64,000 nucleotides of DNA from Deinandra increscens subsp. villosa (lineage: Eukaryota; Streptophyta; Magnoliopsida; Asterales; Asteraceae), in the NCBI GenBank assembly GCA_039602395.1, contig JBCNJP010000025.1, positions 57,200,555 to 57,264,554 on the forward strand, read 5' to 3'. Numbering within the stretch: position 1 is the stretch's first letter; each line of letters starts with the position of its first letter. Shown one piece after another: positions 53,779-64,000 of the stretch. The notes below the pieces were generated by a model. The model did not search any database and had not been told where the DNA came from. It worked only from the letters and a program-made list of their open reading frames with translations. A program made the position numbers and the translations under genes.

Positions 53779-54864
53779 TATAAAAACATTTACACAGATT
53801 GATTACAGCCCCAAAACATTTTAAAAGGGGGAGTCTAACGGAACTCACCTAAACACCACATATAGGTCCAAGACACATAAACTTAGCACCACTTGAATCT
53901 CAATCAAGCTTCTAGAAAACAACTTGATTATATTCATAACATGTATGTTTACTATCGATGGTAATAATGTACACGACTATTAGACTTTTACCCCGGATGA
54001 CAACTCCGTCACCCGAATTCACTAGATTTGACTTGTTTGACCACACACGGGAAATATGGGTTTTCAACAAAGAAATATAACCCAAATTGAGCACAACAGT
54101 CCCAAAGCCCTAACCCATAACCCCTTAACTAATCATTGTGGTAAAATCTTAATCAAACCTAATTTTAAACAAAAATGATTAAATTGTTCCACTGATCGAT
54201 GCAGACCATCTAGAAATCATTTTGCATAGGGAGATGGTCCGCTTCGACTAATTTGTTTCCTAGTGAATTTGGTGCCTTTTTCATTTTATGAACTCCAATG
54301 TGTCGGGTCTCAACCAAAATAGAGTTCCAATCCAATTTAAGGCCACTATAGCTACCGATACAAATCTGGTTTACCTAACCCGTCATAACCTTTATAAAAA
54401 TAGAACTCTAACACATGCATGCATCAAATGGTTATACCTTAAGCTGAAAGACTTGTACAACTTGCAACCCGACCTTGTAAGCTTCTAACCTCTAATTCTA
54501 TATCACTGCTTGATCATTTCTTGATCTTGCATTAATCGTCAAGGAATCCAAATTTTGACCTTCAAGAATAACTTCTAGGAGCACAGAAATGAGAGAAAGC
54601 GTTTTGGTTCGGAGTGAAAGGGTTAGAATGAGTAGGTTGTGAACAAACTTAAGTTATTTCGTCCAACCGAGAAGCAGATCATCTGGGTTTCATGTTTGGG
54701 CCTGGGACGTTCCGCTTAATTGCGAACCGAGACCCGACTCCCCAAGCGGAGAGTCTACCCTTTAAATAAGCAGGGACGGTCCGGCCTGATATCCTGATGG
54801 CTTCTCTTCATTTTGTTATCCACTTAACCCCACCTCGTTTGGTTCTTTACTTCAGGATGTTACA

Positions 54865-55070
54865 CCCCCCCCCCCCTAACAGAATTACATCTCGGAATTC
54901 GCACTTAAGGCTCAAAGGGGCTAGGATCTTTCCTTCTCATGTCCTCCTCAGACTCCTAATTGAACTCGAAACCGCACACCACTTCACTTTGACAATCAAA
55001 ATATTTTTCCATATCCTCTCCCTCTTTGTAAATATCTCAATAATATCCAAAAGCGTTGATGTGTAAAACC
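54865..55070 (-). pseudogene. Tekay-type integrase C-terminal tail
   Basis: The minus strand holds LDIIEIFTKRERIWKNILIV, then KVKW and, after a 1-bp shift and a stop, ESEEDMRRKDPSPFEP. This follows the chromovirus end ILDR..K.LR...I.LVKV.W......TWE.EDDMR.KYP.LF. A polypurine tract of 12 G (54865-54876, minus strand) and the LTR start TGTAACATCC follow immediately, exactly where the integrase ends in Tekay elements. Integrase inserts the element, and its tail guides target choice. This copy is dead and truncated. Confidence 0.65.
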
Positions 55071-55338
55071 AGCAGGGGCCATGTTCATTAAGCAAGGGTC
55101 GCACCTACTTGAATTCTCGACTCTCACTCAAAAGACCAGTAAGCATGGCTCGTGCCGCCCTGAAATTTTCTATATATGAAATGGAATAGTTCTTGCAGTT
55201 TTTGGCACCTTTCTACACCAAAATTCTAGCTCGAAAAAGTCAAGGATCTCAGCTGGTTTTGCACATACCATATTAGGTAAAGTTCCTTTTTTCTCTCATC
55301 TCGTCTCATCTTCATAAGCATTCCTCTTTGGTCCATTT
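55071..55338 (-). other. Probable further decayed pol sequence
   Basis: It lies upstream of the integrase tail in element sense, up to the Y insertion. I could not align it to a domain. The ORF 55226-55507 crosses the Y LTR boundary and is not a gene. Confidence 0.35.
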
Positions 55339-55928
55339 TGAAAAACCGAGGTGGTGGGCAAAATACCTTGGTTGCGGAAGCGGATCGAGTCTTTGTGTAA
55401 CTCGTTTTTATAGAAACAAATGAACACCCGGATATGAACACAATGGTGTTTGAGATGTGATGATGATGATGAGCAAAGCTAGTATAAACATGATAGATGA
55501 AGAACAAGATAGATAGATAAACGAGGTGGAATGATAGATAAATAAAGATAACCGAAAGATTACATTTTACCTACCCCACGCATTCCCGGGTATCATGAAC
55601 TTACTAGGTGAGTTCATGAACCCTTGACAAGCTTCAAAGAACCATGACTAACTCTCTCTCAAAGTATCACTCATCATCAAGTCTTTCACATGAGAAAGAC
55701 TTGCTATATGTACTACAAACTCACTAAGGGCATAATAGTAAAACTACCAACTAGTGACAATATTTAAACAATAAATAATATTCACTAGAGCCTTTTCTTT
55801 AGTTGAGTCTTGTGTCTTGAGTTGTCATGTTCTTCACCGTGTTGTCGGGACGGTAAATGTTAAGTGGACGTTAAGTATTAATCACATCTATCCAAATCTT
55901 GTTGGCTCAGTATCTCGATTCCCAACAA
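55339..55928 (-). repeat. Y left (3') LTR
   Basis: 590 bp, starting TGTTGGGAATCGAGATACTG on the minus strand and ending CCTCGGTTTTTCA. TGATGATGATGATGA tract near 55459. Confidence 0.88.
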
Positions 55929-55944
55929 TCTCCCCCTATTTGGT

Positions 55945-57100
55945 AGATGGTATACTCAACACTTGTGACCTTGGTTCTTTGTATTCTTGCATCTTGACTT
56001 TAAGAAAATCTTCATGTAGTTTCAAATCTTTTGTTCTTCAATTCTCCTTTGTGAAGCTCCCCCTACAATAAACATTCTTCTAGCCCCAAATCATAGGCTG
56101 TAATGCATAGGGTGTTTACAAACTTCAACACAATGGCAAGCTACTTGAGGACTAAGTCATAACTCAAGGTACCAATATTTTTGAAAGTAAACAAGATAAA
56201 TGATCTATGAAAAACTCGAGAATTAACTCCACAATTCAACCATCTTGAAATACTTGGCCGAATACCAAACCAATGCTTTGCACGAAGATAAACCACTTCT
56301 TTTTCTTTCTTTTGCTAAACTCGTTGCAAAAAGTCTCATCAAATCATCACATTTTCTCCCCCCTAGACTTTTGCAACCCGTAGCAGAATAAATAAGCATG
56401 TTGTTGTAAGCAAACACATCCAAGTAGCATATCACAAACAATAGTCAGCCTTGCAATATCAACCAGTTAATCTTCATAATCCAACCAATAATAAATCCCT
56501 TTCATCTTCAACATATCGACCCAAACTTGCGCATAGCTTTCATAACCGTTTTACCCCATAGCACGTCTGCCATAACGAAGTAACTTGATATAAAAGCATA
56601 ATTTAGGTGTACCTGAAATGTTTACGAGGCATCGGGTTCTCGAGAGAACGAATAATGTTGGAGAAAAAATATGAAGTGGTTGATGTGGATCCTCATGGCT
56701 TTAACTTTGGTTGCTACGATGTGTTGTCAACAAAATAATATAACAGTAGCTTACTGTTATAAAATTTATCCAAAATCTGTCGAAATTTTCTTCAAGTCTG
56801 ATCCTCCCCAAACACTTAAATTCGCTACCCATATCGAATTCTATGACTCAGCAGCCCAGAAGAAAGAAATAAGCATGGCCCAATCGGTTGACCTTAGGTG
56901 AACAGCAGGCCCACGAGCTCATTTCGTTTAATAGAAGAGAGTAAACCCTAATTATCACCTGCTGAAAACTATATGCGCGTACCAGACAAAAACCAGTTGC
57001 GCCTCTTTCTTCTTTCTTTCATTTTGTCGACGAGAATCAAAAACCAGTGGCGTACCTTCATCTCTGTCGACTGAAAACAGATACCGACGGCCTGAAGGGC
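55945..57100 (-). other. Y interior, 3' part
   Basis: Non-coding. It shares with X the phrase TCTCCCCCCTAGACTTTT (56356). A plus-strand 76-codon ORF (56671-56901) starts with a hydrophobic signal-like stretch but has no other support. Confidence 0.6.
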
Positions 57101-57104
57101 GTTT

Positions 57105-57860
57105 TCCGGTGGCCTAACGATGAACAGAACCAAGAGTCGGTGACCTGAACTTGAATAATTTCGAATACCGGTGGCTTCGATTGCGAGCAGAGATGGAGAC
57201 TGGCGGAACAGTGACTATTTTCAGCGAGAAGATACTGAGCAGAAACGAGAGTTCGCTGGTCTGAAGGTGAGTTCCGGTTGATCGATTTACCGATTTGAAC
57301 TTTGAAGTTTCGGTTGAACTTCATCAAGTTCCGGTTCATCTTGAAGGTCTGCTTGAACGTAAATTTCCAGTTGGCATGGAGTTCCGGTTGAACTCCCGAG
57401 ATCCGGTTGAAGCTCCAAACTCCGGTTGAAGTGGAGCGGACATCATTTCCGGTTGATCATCGAAGTTTCGCTTGAACTATGAGACGGAATATAGATCTCC
57501 GGTTGAAGGTTGATATCCGGTCGAAATCTCCATTTGAAGTTGGTTGAACTGGAACAGTGATCTTCCGGTTGATGTTCACAGTTGAACCGGAGATTCCGGT
57601 TGAACCTAAAAGTTCCGTCTGAACTTCGAAGTTCCGGTTGAACTTCAAGAACCGGTGAATCTCGTCTCCAAACATATCAGATCTGGTTTTCCGGTTGGTT
57701 TCTGGATTTCGGTTGAAACAGTGATTGTTCCGGCGAGTTTTCTGTCTGAAAACAGTTCCGCCGGTGCCAAACGATTTTCCGGTTGAAGTCTTGAGATGGA
57801 GCAGATCCATTTTTTCGTCTGACTTCAGGTTTTCCGGCTGTTTTTCCGGTTGGAGTGATG
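57105..57860 (-). repeat. TTCCGGTTGAAC array in Y
   Basis: About 20 degenerate copies of (G/T)TTCCGGTTGAAC at 20-40-bp spacing, preceded by CCGGTGGCCTGAAC-like units also found in X. ORFs on either strand here simply read the repeat. Confidence 0.85.
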
Positions 57861-58734
57861 AGACTCCAGTTGACCAGAAACCCGCGATATTAGAAACTCA
57901 TAACAGTACTTTCAGTAACTTGTCACCTTTGAAACCTTTGTCTTCATTCTTGAACTGAACAGAAACGGGTAATGAACGATCTCGATCGCTGCAGTCTAGT
58001 GTTCGTGTTTCTGAGTTCATCATTTTCTTTAATCAAACCTGTAACTCACTCAATATTTGTATTTTGTTCTTCTAATTTTCAAGAGAGAGAGAGAGAGTAT
58101 GGTTAACCTTGAAAAGTGTGAATGTGGGGATAAGACATGTAGGTTGCTTGATGACAGGTAAAAGGAATTGGATAAAGGAATGACTTTACCTTTTGTGGAA
58201 CTCAAGAAAACTAAAAAACTTTAAAGCAAATTGAGTTTAACACACAATCTTTTGACTTTAACTAAATGTAGGTAAGTAACCTTTTGTTATAAAAGTCAAG
58301 ATGATAAAAGTGGTAAAGTGGACAGAAATTGTAAGTCTCGAAGATACAAACCATGTGCAAGAGATTCTCTATTTTCTTTTTCTTTTAAAATTAATGCAAA
58401 CATGATTTAACATGTGAGAACAAAACAACAGTAAGTTATGAAGATCTGGGTATGGATTTTAAAAGAATATGTAATCAAAAACCCACTTTGTATTTAACAA
58501 AGTTAAACACAAGAACCCAAACGAAATTCTTCAAAAACTTAAGAATATTTGAATACATAGATCTTGACTATTCTATTTAAGAAAAATTCAAAGACCTTTT
58601 TCAAAAACTTTGAAAGATATGGAGGGGAGTTCAAAATCTTTCTAAAAAGTTTACATCTCCATTTGTTTAGAAAAACAAGAATCTGAGCACAAAGTTGAGA
58701 AATCAACCGTGAGGTTGCAATTTTCTCGACCATG
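57861..58734 (-). other. Y leader region
   Basis: AT-rich with no ORF of note. It contains a GAGAGAGA run at 58083-58098. The MVEKI start beside the PBS (58733) matches X but is followed by unrelated sequence. Confidence 0.6.
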
Positions 58735-58746
58735 GCTCTGATACCA
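58735..58746 (-). other. Y primer-binding site
   Basis: Minus strand TGGTATCAGAGC, a perfect Met-tRNA complement, two bases inside the right LTR. Confidence 0.88.
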
Positions 58747-58748
58747 AT

Positions 58749-59296
58749 TGAAAAACCGAGGTGGTGGGCAAAATACCTTGGTTGCGGAAGCGGATCGAGT
58801 CTTTGTGTAACTCGTTTTTATAGAAACAAATGAACACCCGGATATGAACACGATGGTGTTTGAGATGTGATGATGATGATGAGCAAAGCTAGTATAAACA
58901 TGATAGATGAAGAACAAGATAGATAGATAAACGAGGTGGAATGATAGATAAATAAAGATAACCGAAAGATTACATTTTACCTACCCCACGCATTCCCGGG
59001 TATCATGAACTTACTAGGTGAGTTCATGAACCCTTGACAAGCTTCAAAGAACCATGACTAACTCTCTCTCAAAGTATCACTCATCATCAAGTCTTTCACA
59101 TGAGAAAGACTTGCTATATATACTACAAACTCACTAAGGGCATAATAGTAAAACTACCAACTAGTGACAATATTTAAACAATAAAAAATATTCACTAGAG
59201 CCTTTTCTTTAGTTGAGTCTTGTGTCTTGAGTTGTCATGTTCTTCACCGTGTTGTCGGGACGGTAAATGTTAAGTGGACGTTGAGTATTAATCACA
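58749..59296 (-). repeat. Y right (5') LTR, cut by gap
   Basis: 548 of the expected 590 bp. Differences from the left copy include 58854 (G for A), 59119 (A for G), 59187 and 59283. Confidence 0.88.
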
Positions 59297-59796
59297 NNNN
59301 NNNNNNNNNNNNNNNNNNNNNNNNNNNNNNNNNNNNNNNNNNNNNNNNNNNNNNNNNNNNNNNNNNNNNNNNNNNNNNNNNNNNNNNNNNNNNNNNNNNN
59401 NNNNNNNNNNNNNNNNNNNNNNNNNNNNNNNNNNNNNNNNNNNNNNNNNNNNNNNNNNNNNNNNNNNNNNNNNNNNNNNNNNNNNNNNNNNNNNNNNNNN
59501 NNNNNNNNNNNNNNNNNNNNNNNNNNNNNNNNNNNNNNNNNNNNNNNNNNNNNNNNNNNNNNNNNNNNNNNNNNNNNNNNNNNNNNNNNNNNNNNNNNNN
59601 NNNNNNNNNNNNNNNNNNNNNNNNNNNNNNNNNNNNNNNNNNNNNNNNNNNNNNNNNNNNNNNNNNNNNNNNNNNNNNNNNNNNNNNNNNNNNNNNNNNN
59701 NNNNNNNNNNNNNNNNNNNNNNNNNNNNNNNNNNNNNNNNNNNNNNNNNNNNNNNNNNNNNNNNNNNNNNNNNNNNNNNNNNNNNNNNNNNNNNNN
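59297..59796. other. Assembly gap (500 N)
   Basis: A run of exactly 500 N. The end of the Y LTR and the 3' LTR plus 3' end of copia copy 2 (about 1.24 kb by comparison with copy 1) are absent, so the run is a placeholder, not a measured length. Confidence 0.98.
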
Positions 59797-60050
59797 TTTC
59801 TCTTCGAACCGACCCTACTTCTCTCTCACATTGGTTATTCCTCGAATCATTAAAAGCTCGAAGCTTATCCTCACTGTCACTGTTTAATAAAGGAACGGGT
59901 TTAGAAGTTTGGAAACTTTCTTTTAGTTTTGGGTGTAGTCATACCATGACTTTCCCCACAGTGACCTCCTCAATTCATACAAGTAGGTTGTCCTATTGAA
60001 CCTAGATCTTGGGATCTCCAGTCACATAGGTTAGGTTTCCTTCGTATGAA

Positions 60051-61598
60051 TTATACATTCACGGGCTTCAATCCCATTCCTCTTGACGACCTATATACTG
60101 CCTCTCTGCTTAAGCCTTTAGTAAGCGGATCCACTATATTATCAGCTGACCTTACGTAGTCAATTGTGATAATCCCCGTTGAGAGCAGTTGTCGTATAGT
60201 GTTATGTCTACGTCGAATGTGTCGAGACTTCCCATTATATATTGCACTATGCGCGCTACCAATTGCTGATTGGCTATCGCAATGTATAATAATGGTTGTT
60301 ACCGGCTTGGGCCACCTGGGTATGTCCTCGGTAAATTGACGTAACCACTCAGCTTCTTCTCCACCTTTGTCCAAAGCAATAAACTCAGATTCTATCGTTG
60401 ATCTGGATATAACCGTTTGCTTGGACGATTTCCAAGACACAGCTGCACCTCCTAGTGTAAACACGTATCCACTAGTTGCTCTTGAATCGTTTATATCAGA
60501 GATCCAGTTCGCATCGGTGTATCCTTCAATTACCGCTGGGTGTCTTGAGTAATGTAGTCCGTATTCATGGGTGTACCTCACATATCTTAGTAATCTTGTT
60601 ATACTTTTCGAATGTTCAGCACTTGGATTACTAGTATATCTGCTTACAGCATATGCTATATCAGGTCTTGTACAACTCATCAGATACATTAGACTACCAA
60701 TGATTCTTGAGTACTCCAATTGAGAAACTCCTTGACCCCTATTTTTTGAGAGGTGTTGACTCGTGTCAATAGGAGTTCTAGCTATACTTGAGTCACCCGG
60801 GTTGAACTTGTCAAGAATCTTTTCCACATAATGAGGTTGGTATAGTATGAGACCCTCTTTGGTCCTGGTGATCTTTATCCCAAGAATCACATCCGCCAAA
60901 CCCATATCTTTCATGTCGAACCTTGCTTTCGACCTATCCTTTGTGGATGTGATCATCTTATCATTACTGCCTATGATGAGCATATCATCAACGTAGAGAC
61001 ATAAGATGACATATCCATTTGGTGTCTCTTTCATGTAGACACACTTGTTGCATTCATTGATCCTGAATCCTTTTTCTCTCATGACAGAATCAAACTTTTG
61101 ATGCCATTGTTTAGGGGCTTGCTTTAATCCATACAATGACTTCACAAGTTTGCACACTTTCTTTTCTTGCCCTTTCGCCACAAAACCCTCTGGTTGTTCC
61201 ATGTAAATTTCCTCTTCTAAATCTCCGTTTAGAAAGGCGGTCTTTACATCCATTTGGTGAACCTCCAAATTTCGAATGGCGGCTACTGCAAGTACCATTC
61301 TTATAGACGTTATTCGGGTCACTGGTGAGTAAGTGTCAAAATAGTCCAGACCCTCTTTTTGTCTATAACCCTTAATCACCAATTTTGCCTTGAATTTGTC
61401 AATGGTGCCATCCGCTTTCATCTTTTTCTTAAAGATCCATTTGTAACCTAGTGGTTTGCATCCCGGAGGAAGATCCACTAGTTCCCACGTGTGGTTTTGT
61501 AAAGTAGATTCTATTTCACTTTTAATGGTTTCCTTCCATTGAGGTCCTTCGGGAGAAGTAATCGCCTCTCTATATGTGTTTGGTTCACTATCCACCAT
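60051..61598 (-). pseudogene. Copia reverse transcriptase-RNase H, copy 2
   Basis: 515 open codons with the same motifs and numbering as copy 1, including YVDD at 202-205 and the four RNase H acids. At six positions (306 L, 372 S, 387 V, 423 T, 445 A, 452 A) it differs from copy 1, mostly in the direction of residues usual in copia. The domain may still fold, but the upstream TAG (61622-61624) and the frameshift shared with copy 1 prevent expression as part of a polyprotein. Confidence 0.9.
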
Positions 61599-61621
61599 AT
61601 AGACACAAAATCGGGACCAAA

Positions 61622-62774
61622 CTATTTTTCAACCCTAGCTCTCTTACTTCTTCTTGGTTCAATCTCTTCTTCTTCAGATTGTTCTTGTCTATCTTGACTT
61701 TCTGGTTCATCATCATGACCAGCCTCCCTAGGAAGATTAGTCTCGCTAGGTAGACCATTGGGAGTTAGACAAGGAAACACATCCTCGAAGAAGGAGGAAT
61801 TACGAGATTCCATGAAAGTACCTTTGTGTATATCGGGAATTTTAGACTCGTGTACCACAAATCGATAGGCGCTACTATAATGTGCATATCCAATGAATAT
61901 GCAATCTACTGTTTTTGGTCCTATCATTACCGCTTTAGGTGGTGGAACAACCACCTTCGCCAAACACCCCCACACTTTGAGGCGTTTGTAAGAAGGTTTC
62001 ATGCCCCTAAATAATTCATAAGGGGTTTCGTCCTTCTTTTTCAGGGGTATCCTATTCAAAAGGTAGTTAGCCGAGAGTGTTGCATCCCCCCACATGTCCT
62101 AGGCTCAACCCAGAGCTTAGCAACATGGCATTCATCATTTCCTTCAAGGTTTGGTTCTTCCTTTCGGCAATACCGTTTTGTTGAGGTGAGTAGGGAGCGG
62201 TGATTTCATGTCTAATTCCATGTTGCTCACAAAGGTTTACAAATGGTGATACATATTCGCCTCCTCTATCGCTCCTCAACACCTTGATTTTCTTGTTAAG
62301 TTGGTTCTCAACTTCGTTTTTATATAGTACAAATTTCTCAATTGCTTTGTCTTTACTTTTTAGTAAGTACACATAGCATAATTTTGTACTATCGTCGATG
62401 AATGTGATTAAATATTTATTTCCACCTTTCGTTGGGATTGATTTTAAATCACAAATGTCCGTGTGAATCATATCAAGGGGTTCGGTGTTACGTTCAACCG
62501 AATGGAACGATGTTCTAGTAAGTTCGGATTCAACACAAATTTTACATTTATATTTAGAGTCAATATGAAATGTTGGTATACTGCTTAATTTAATTAAGCG
62601 TCAAACGGAGTCAAAGTTGACATGACCGAGCCGACCATGCCACATACAAGAATTAGACTCAACGATATAAGTAGAAGTAGAAGTCTTATTCATCACATTG
62701 TTGTCACCCAATACAGACACTTTAAACATACCATTTAGGGCATAGCCCTTACCAACATAAACACCATTCTTGGT
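61622..62774 (-). pseudogene. Copia integrase, copy 2 (frameshifted)
   Basis: The core ORF 62067-62471 retains D5, D68 and E103. The C-terminal ORF 61622-62095 starts MWGDATLSANYLLNRIPLKK and includes the piece that copy 1 loses to a frameshift. The two overlap because of one extra base near 62098. The pre-integrase TGA is at 62601-62603. Between the stops it reads better than copy 1. Confidence 0.88.
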
Positions 62775-63190
62775 CTACACGACCTTGTCAGACTCAAACA
62801 CTAATTTGAAACCAAACTTGTTCAACAACCAACCTGAAACGAGATTCTTACGAATCTCTGGCACATACAGAACATTGTTCAAGGTTAGGTCATTCCCAGA
62901 AGTCATCTTAAGAATCACCTTTCCTTCACCTTTGATATCAGCAGTGGCCGCATTTCCCATGTAGACCTTTTGACCCGCATCAACTTCATTCAGAGTGGTG
63001 AAGTAGCTCTTATCAGAACACACATGGCGGGTAGCCCCAGTATCAATCCACCAACCTTTGGGTTCATCCCCCACAAGGTTCACCTCCGATAGCATGGACA
63101 TAACATCAGTAACCATCGCAGCAAAGTCCATCATACCAACCTTCTCAACCATGTTTGCTTCTTGGCGTGGATTAGGATGCTTTGGCATCT
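62775..63190 (-). pseudogene. Copia protease, copy 2
   Basis: Identical in translation to copy 1, with D-T-G-A in WWIDTGATRHVC and the same TAG (62775-62777) after SDKVV. Confidence 0.85.
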
Positions 63191-64000
63191 TGCATTGAGT
63201 CGCCCTTTGACCTGGCTGGTCACAATTAAAACACATCCCTTGGAATTTGGTAATTCCACCTTTAGGACTGAGATTCATTCCCGGTTTTCCACCTTTCTTG
63301 TTACCCTCATAGGCTTTCCCTTTCCCCTTTTTGTCATAATGACCCTTACCCTTAAACTTGCCTTTAGAAGACTGACTGGCTTCAACCGTGTTTGCTTTAG
63401 CTGATGTAGGGTTAAAGTTGTTCCTCTAGTTTGTCTTGTTGTCCACTTCGATACGAAAACGGACGATAAGATCTTCGATAGTCATCTCCTTTCACTTGTG
63501 CTTTAGATAGTTCTTGAAATCTATCCAACCTGGAGGCAACTTTTCAATCATCTCCGCAACCTGAAAAGTCTCACTAAGAACCATACCCTCAACATGAATA
63601 TCGTGCAATGTTACCTGGAGTTCTTGGATTTGTTCAATGATAGTCTTAGAGTCTACCATCTTGAGATCCAAGAACCTAGCAACGACGAACTTCTAAGTAC
63701 CCGCATCCTCAGTTTTATACTTCCTTTCCAATGACTCCCAAAGTTCTTTGGCAGTCTTGGTCTTGAAGTAAACATTGTAGAGGGAGTCGACCAGTCCGTT
63801 AAGAACATAGTTCCTGCACAAAAAGTCTGAATGTTCCCACGCTTGTACAGCGCTAAGACTTTGAGCATCAGCTTCCCCTTCAATCTTTGGGGCACTCTCA
63901 GACAAGAACCTCGCAAGGTTAAGAGTAGTCAGATAAAACACCATCTTTTGCTGCCATCTCTTAAAGTTCAAACCATTGAACTTTTCCGGTTTTTCTACAT
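63191..64000 (-). pseudogene. Copia gag, copy 2 (partial)
   Basis: Contains the glutamine-substituted zinc knuckle and the same three stops as copy 1 (63426-63428, 63492-63494, 63693-63695). The N-terminus lies outside the window. The piece beginning at 63971 carries [20 protein letters not shown]. Confidence 0.88.

Larger units (their letters stand above)
28973..54864 (-). mobile_element. Tekay-like 3' LTR, split by a 24-kb insertion
   Basis: The minus strand starts TGTAACATCC at 54864, directly after a G-rich polypurine tract and an integrase tail. It ends GGGGTGTGACA at 28973. The MULE inserted at TATAAAAAC separates it into 28973-29766 and 53788-54864. Joined, the LTR would be about 1.87 kb. 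The minus strand keeps LTR-typical text such as a TTATTTAAAGG promoter box near 54765. The partner 5' LTR is not in the window. Confidence 0.65.
55339..59296 (-). mobile_element. Non-coding LTR retrotransposon Y (right end in gap)
   Basis: Left LTR 55339-55928 (590 bp) and right LTR from 58749, cut by the run of N at 59297 after 548 bp. The LTRs differ at about four bases. PBS TGGTATCAGAGC (58735-58746) and polypurine tract CCAAATAGGGGGAGAT (55929-55944) are on the minus strand. The 2.8-kb interior has no gag or pol. Leader, polypurine tract and 3' sequence resemble X. The young LTRs imply recent mobility in trans. Confidence 0.88.
59797..64000 (-). mobile_element. Ty1/copia retrotransposon, copy 2 (partial, disabled)
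   Basis: Aligns with copy 1 from 43913 to about 48111, at well over 99 percent identity by eye. The left end is in the gap and the right end beyond the window. It shares copy 1's stops in gag, after protease, in the pre-integrase and before reverse transcriptase, but lacks the 1-bp losses near 46690 and 46129. Confidence 0.95.

Noticed and set aside
59227..59853. 208-codon ORF
   Set aside because: Nearly all of it is the run of N.

Overview
The window is repeat-rich nuclear DNA of a flowering plant, most likely a dicot. The evidence is pervasive nested LTR retrotransposons with plant primer-binding sites (complements of initiator Met-tRNA and Asp-tRNA), Ty1/copia, Athila-type and Tekay-type remnants, MITEs, a SINE and 5'-truncated LINE tails, plus high A+T and many microsatellites. 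Several LTR types remind me of Asteraceae genomes, but that is recollection and not a test. I found no intact host gene and no functional tRNA, rRNA or CRISPR. Every convincing coding stretch is broken retrotransposon sequence.

Layout. 1-8896: decayed LTR-like sequence, a Harbinger-type element with a scrap of its Myb-like protein (2538-3254), two LINE tails, one SINE (6623-6845) and a long-TIR MITE (7256-7531). 8897-20897: one Tekay-like solo LTR split by two non-coding LTR elements, called here E1 (10087-16550, minus, TSD CCCAA) and E2 (17845-19992, plus, TSD AAACA). A solo LTR related to E2 follows at 21405-21785 (TSD GAAAT). 21786-28972: gypsy LTR fragments and palindrome-rich repeats. 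28973-54864: a second Tekay-like LTR (minus) torn by a MULE-type element (29767-53778, 9-bp TSD TATAAAAAC). That MULE was opened by an Athila-type element (29829-36807) fused through a deletion to a non-coding LTR element X (36805-52591). X in turn holds a non-coding element E3 (38047-41886, TSD AGAAA) and a copia element (42672-49336, TSD GAGAG). 54865-55070: Tekay integrase tail. 55339-59296: element Y, a relative of X. 59297-59796: run of N. 59797-64000: second, nearly identical copia copy, cut by the window edge.

How the parts relate. Only the copia copies, the Athila-type remnant, the Tekay tail and one captured reverse-transcriptase-associated fragment carry recognisable protein sequence, and all are disabled. 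E1, E2, E3, X and Y have good LTRs, PBS and polypurine tracts but no proteins, so they would need enzymes supplied in trans. Each carries its own short-motif or hairpin array in the internal region. The most striking is in E2 (18653-18895): three tandem hairpins share almost the same loop sequence while their outer stems differ in sequence but remain complementary. E1 has a comparable array around the loop motif ATCAGCTTTGGCCAGAA, and a related motif recurs in hairpins at 25812-26032. These look like selected RNA structures of non-autonomous retroelements, perhaps for packaging or dimerisation, and are the best candidates here for something undescribed. All homology calls are by eye.
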